NCBI GenBank assembly: GCA_023457535.1
Contig: JAEWLN010000033.1
Span: 1-51,120, forward strand
Length of the DNA: 51,120 nucleotides
From: Bacteroidota bacterium
GTDB taxonomy: Bacteria > Bacteroidota > Bacteroidia > Flavobacteriales > Flavobacteriaceae
Direction of reading: 5' to 3'
Positions 50,434-51,120 of this stretch are shown in pieces. The first letter of the stretch is position 1, and every line of letters starts with the position of its first letter. The notes beneath the pieces are model-generated. The model saw nothing but the letters and a program-made list of their open reading frames with translations. It searched no databases and had not been told where the DNA came from. The position numbers and the translations under genes are program-made.

Positions 50434-51120
50434 TTATTCGGTTCGTAAAGCGTCGACGGGTTTGACATTGATGGCCGTTTGCGCCGGGATAAAGCCTGCC
50501 AGTAACCCGGACCCGATCAGGATCAGCAAGGCGATGAACACTACGGTCATGTCCACGCTTGGGTTGGCAAACATCATGTCTTCTGCCGGCATCGACGAAA
50601 GTATGGAATTGGCGATGGCCAAAACGCCCGTGGCTGCGGCAATGCCCAACATCCCGGCCAGGATCGTCAGCACGATCGATTCGGTCAGGATTTGTCCGCG
50701 GATGGCGCCGGGTGTGGCTCCCAAGGCGCGTCGCACGCCGATTTCCCTGGTGCGCTCCTTGACCACGATCAGCATAATGTTCGAAATGCCGATAATGCCC
50801 GAGAGCAATACGAGCGTTCCGACAAAATACGCGATAAACCGCAGGATCATAAACAATCCCTGCACTTTGCTGTATTCCTCGAACAAATCGAAATTGCCGA
50901 TGGCGCGGTCGTCTTCCGGATGGATCGAATGACGCACTTTTAAAAAATCAAATATACTTTGTTTAAGATCGGTGATCGACGCGCCGTCTTTGGCCGTGAT
51001 GGCCATCCACCCTACCGTGTCGCCATAATTGAACGCTTGCTGAAACGTCGTAAACGGGATGAAGATATTCTTTTGCGCCGCCTCTGCCCCGCCGTGGTTT
51101 TGGTTGTTCGAGTGGTAGAT
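50434..51120 (-). CDS. MacB-type ABC transporter permease, 5' end outside the window
   Basis: The C-terminal 228 residues of an FtsX/MacB-family permease; the frame is open to the window edge. The periplasmic domain's end ('IFIPFTTFQQAFNYGD') precedes three helices: 'FIAYFVGTLVLLSGIIGISN', 'ILTESIVLTILAGMLGIAA' and 'VVFIALLILIGSGLLAGF'. The coupling segment 'VKERTREIGVRRALGATPG' is diagnostic. It is the first gene in this window of the exporter operon (permease, adaptor, TolC, adaptor, tsaB). Substrates could be drugs, lipids or peptides. Confidence 0.92.
   Translation of the reverse strand: MYHSNNQNHGGAEAAQKNIFIPFTTFQQAFNYGDTVGWMAITAKDGASITDLKQSIFDFLKVRHSIHPEDDRAIGNFDLFEEYSKVQGLFMILRFIAYFVGTLVLLSGIIGISNIMLIVVKERTREIGVRRALGATPGAIRGQILTESIVLTILAGMLGIAAATGVLAIANSILSSMPAEDMMFANPSVDMTVVFIALLILIGSGLLAGFIPAQTAINVKPVDALRTE

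Overview
The window is a chromosomal segment of a Bacteroidota bacterium, most likely a member of the Flavobacteriaceae. Evidence: several starts are preceded by the Bacteroidota -7 box TAnnTTTG, Shine-Dalgarno sequences are largely absent, type IX secretion (T9SS) sorting domains and PorP/SprF, PorG and giant adhesin genes are present, and the window carries a FolK-deoxynucleoside kinase fusion, an S46 dipeptidyl-peptidase and small lipoproteins typical of the group. No plasmid, phage, IS or CRISPR signature was seen; most of it is dense housekeeping and envelope chromosome.

Layout. 1-3.5 kb: end of waaA (Kdo transferase), a GNAT acetyltransferase and an S46 peptidase with DPP11-type specificity. 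3.5-4.8 kb: a small repeat-bearing lipoprotein, a DUF1508 gene and a tRNA-Gly/tRNA-Leu pair. 4.8-9.7 kb: mutS, a DUF1573 exported protein, a TrmH-type RNA methylase and the FolK-kinase fusion. 9.7-13 kb: an FkbM methyltransferase gene sitting between two copies of the folK/sppA divergent junction, then sppA. 13-18.4 kb: an AsmA-like protein, a DUF2797 protein, a GH3-family protein and a 41-residue lipoprotein. 18.4-22.3 kb: tig-clpP-clpX operon and a small four-helix membrane protein. 22.4-26 kb: a T9SS-exported protein, an alpha/beta hydrolase, pdxJ and a CBS protein. 26-34 kb: an envelope-biogenesis run (nadK, porG, uppS, bamA, two skp/ompH genes, murI) closed by a convergent gamma-carbonic anhydrase gene. 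34-40.5 kb: a 1732-residue T9SS adhesin with its PorP/SprF partner. 40.5-46 kb: Nfu-type Fe-S scaffold, a DUF255 protein, a LEA/YtxH-like protein, an MscS channel and an unknown exported protein. 46-51 kb: tsaB behind a tripartite efflux operon (MacB-type permease, adaptor, TolC, second adaptor), cut by the window end.

The most informative observation is at 9.7-11.3 kb. An ungapped 80-nt repeat (about 66 of 80 positions identical by hand count) flanks the fkbM cassette. The left copy is followed by a decayed sppA 5' end (start codon now AGG, but the next ~18 codons still read as SppA), and the right copy is preceded by a decayed folK 5' end. The old folK-sppA junction was therefore duplicated around fkbM, and each copy kept one functional half. 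The rightward -7 box is intact before the real sppA and broken before the relic.

Other points of interest: a nested palindromic element that fills the whole pdxJ-hydrolase gap, sigma54-like sites before two genes, terminators whose U-tracts run into the next gene's promoter or start codon, an uncharacterised micro-lipoprotein coupled to a GH3 gene, and a Skp homologue with a long charged tail. All assignments are from reading the sequence; no database search was possible.
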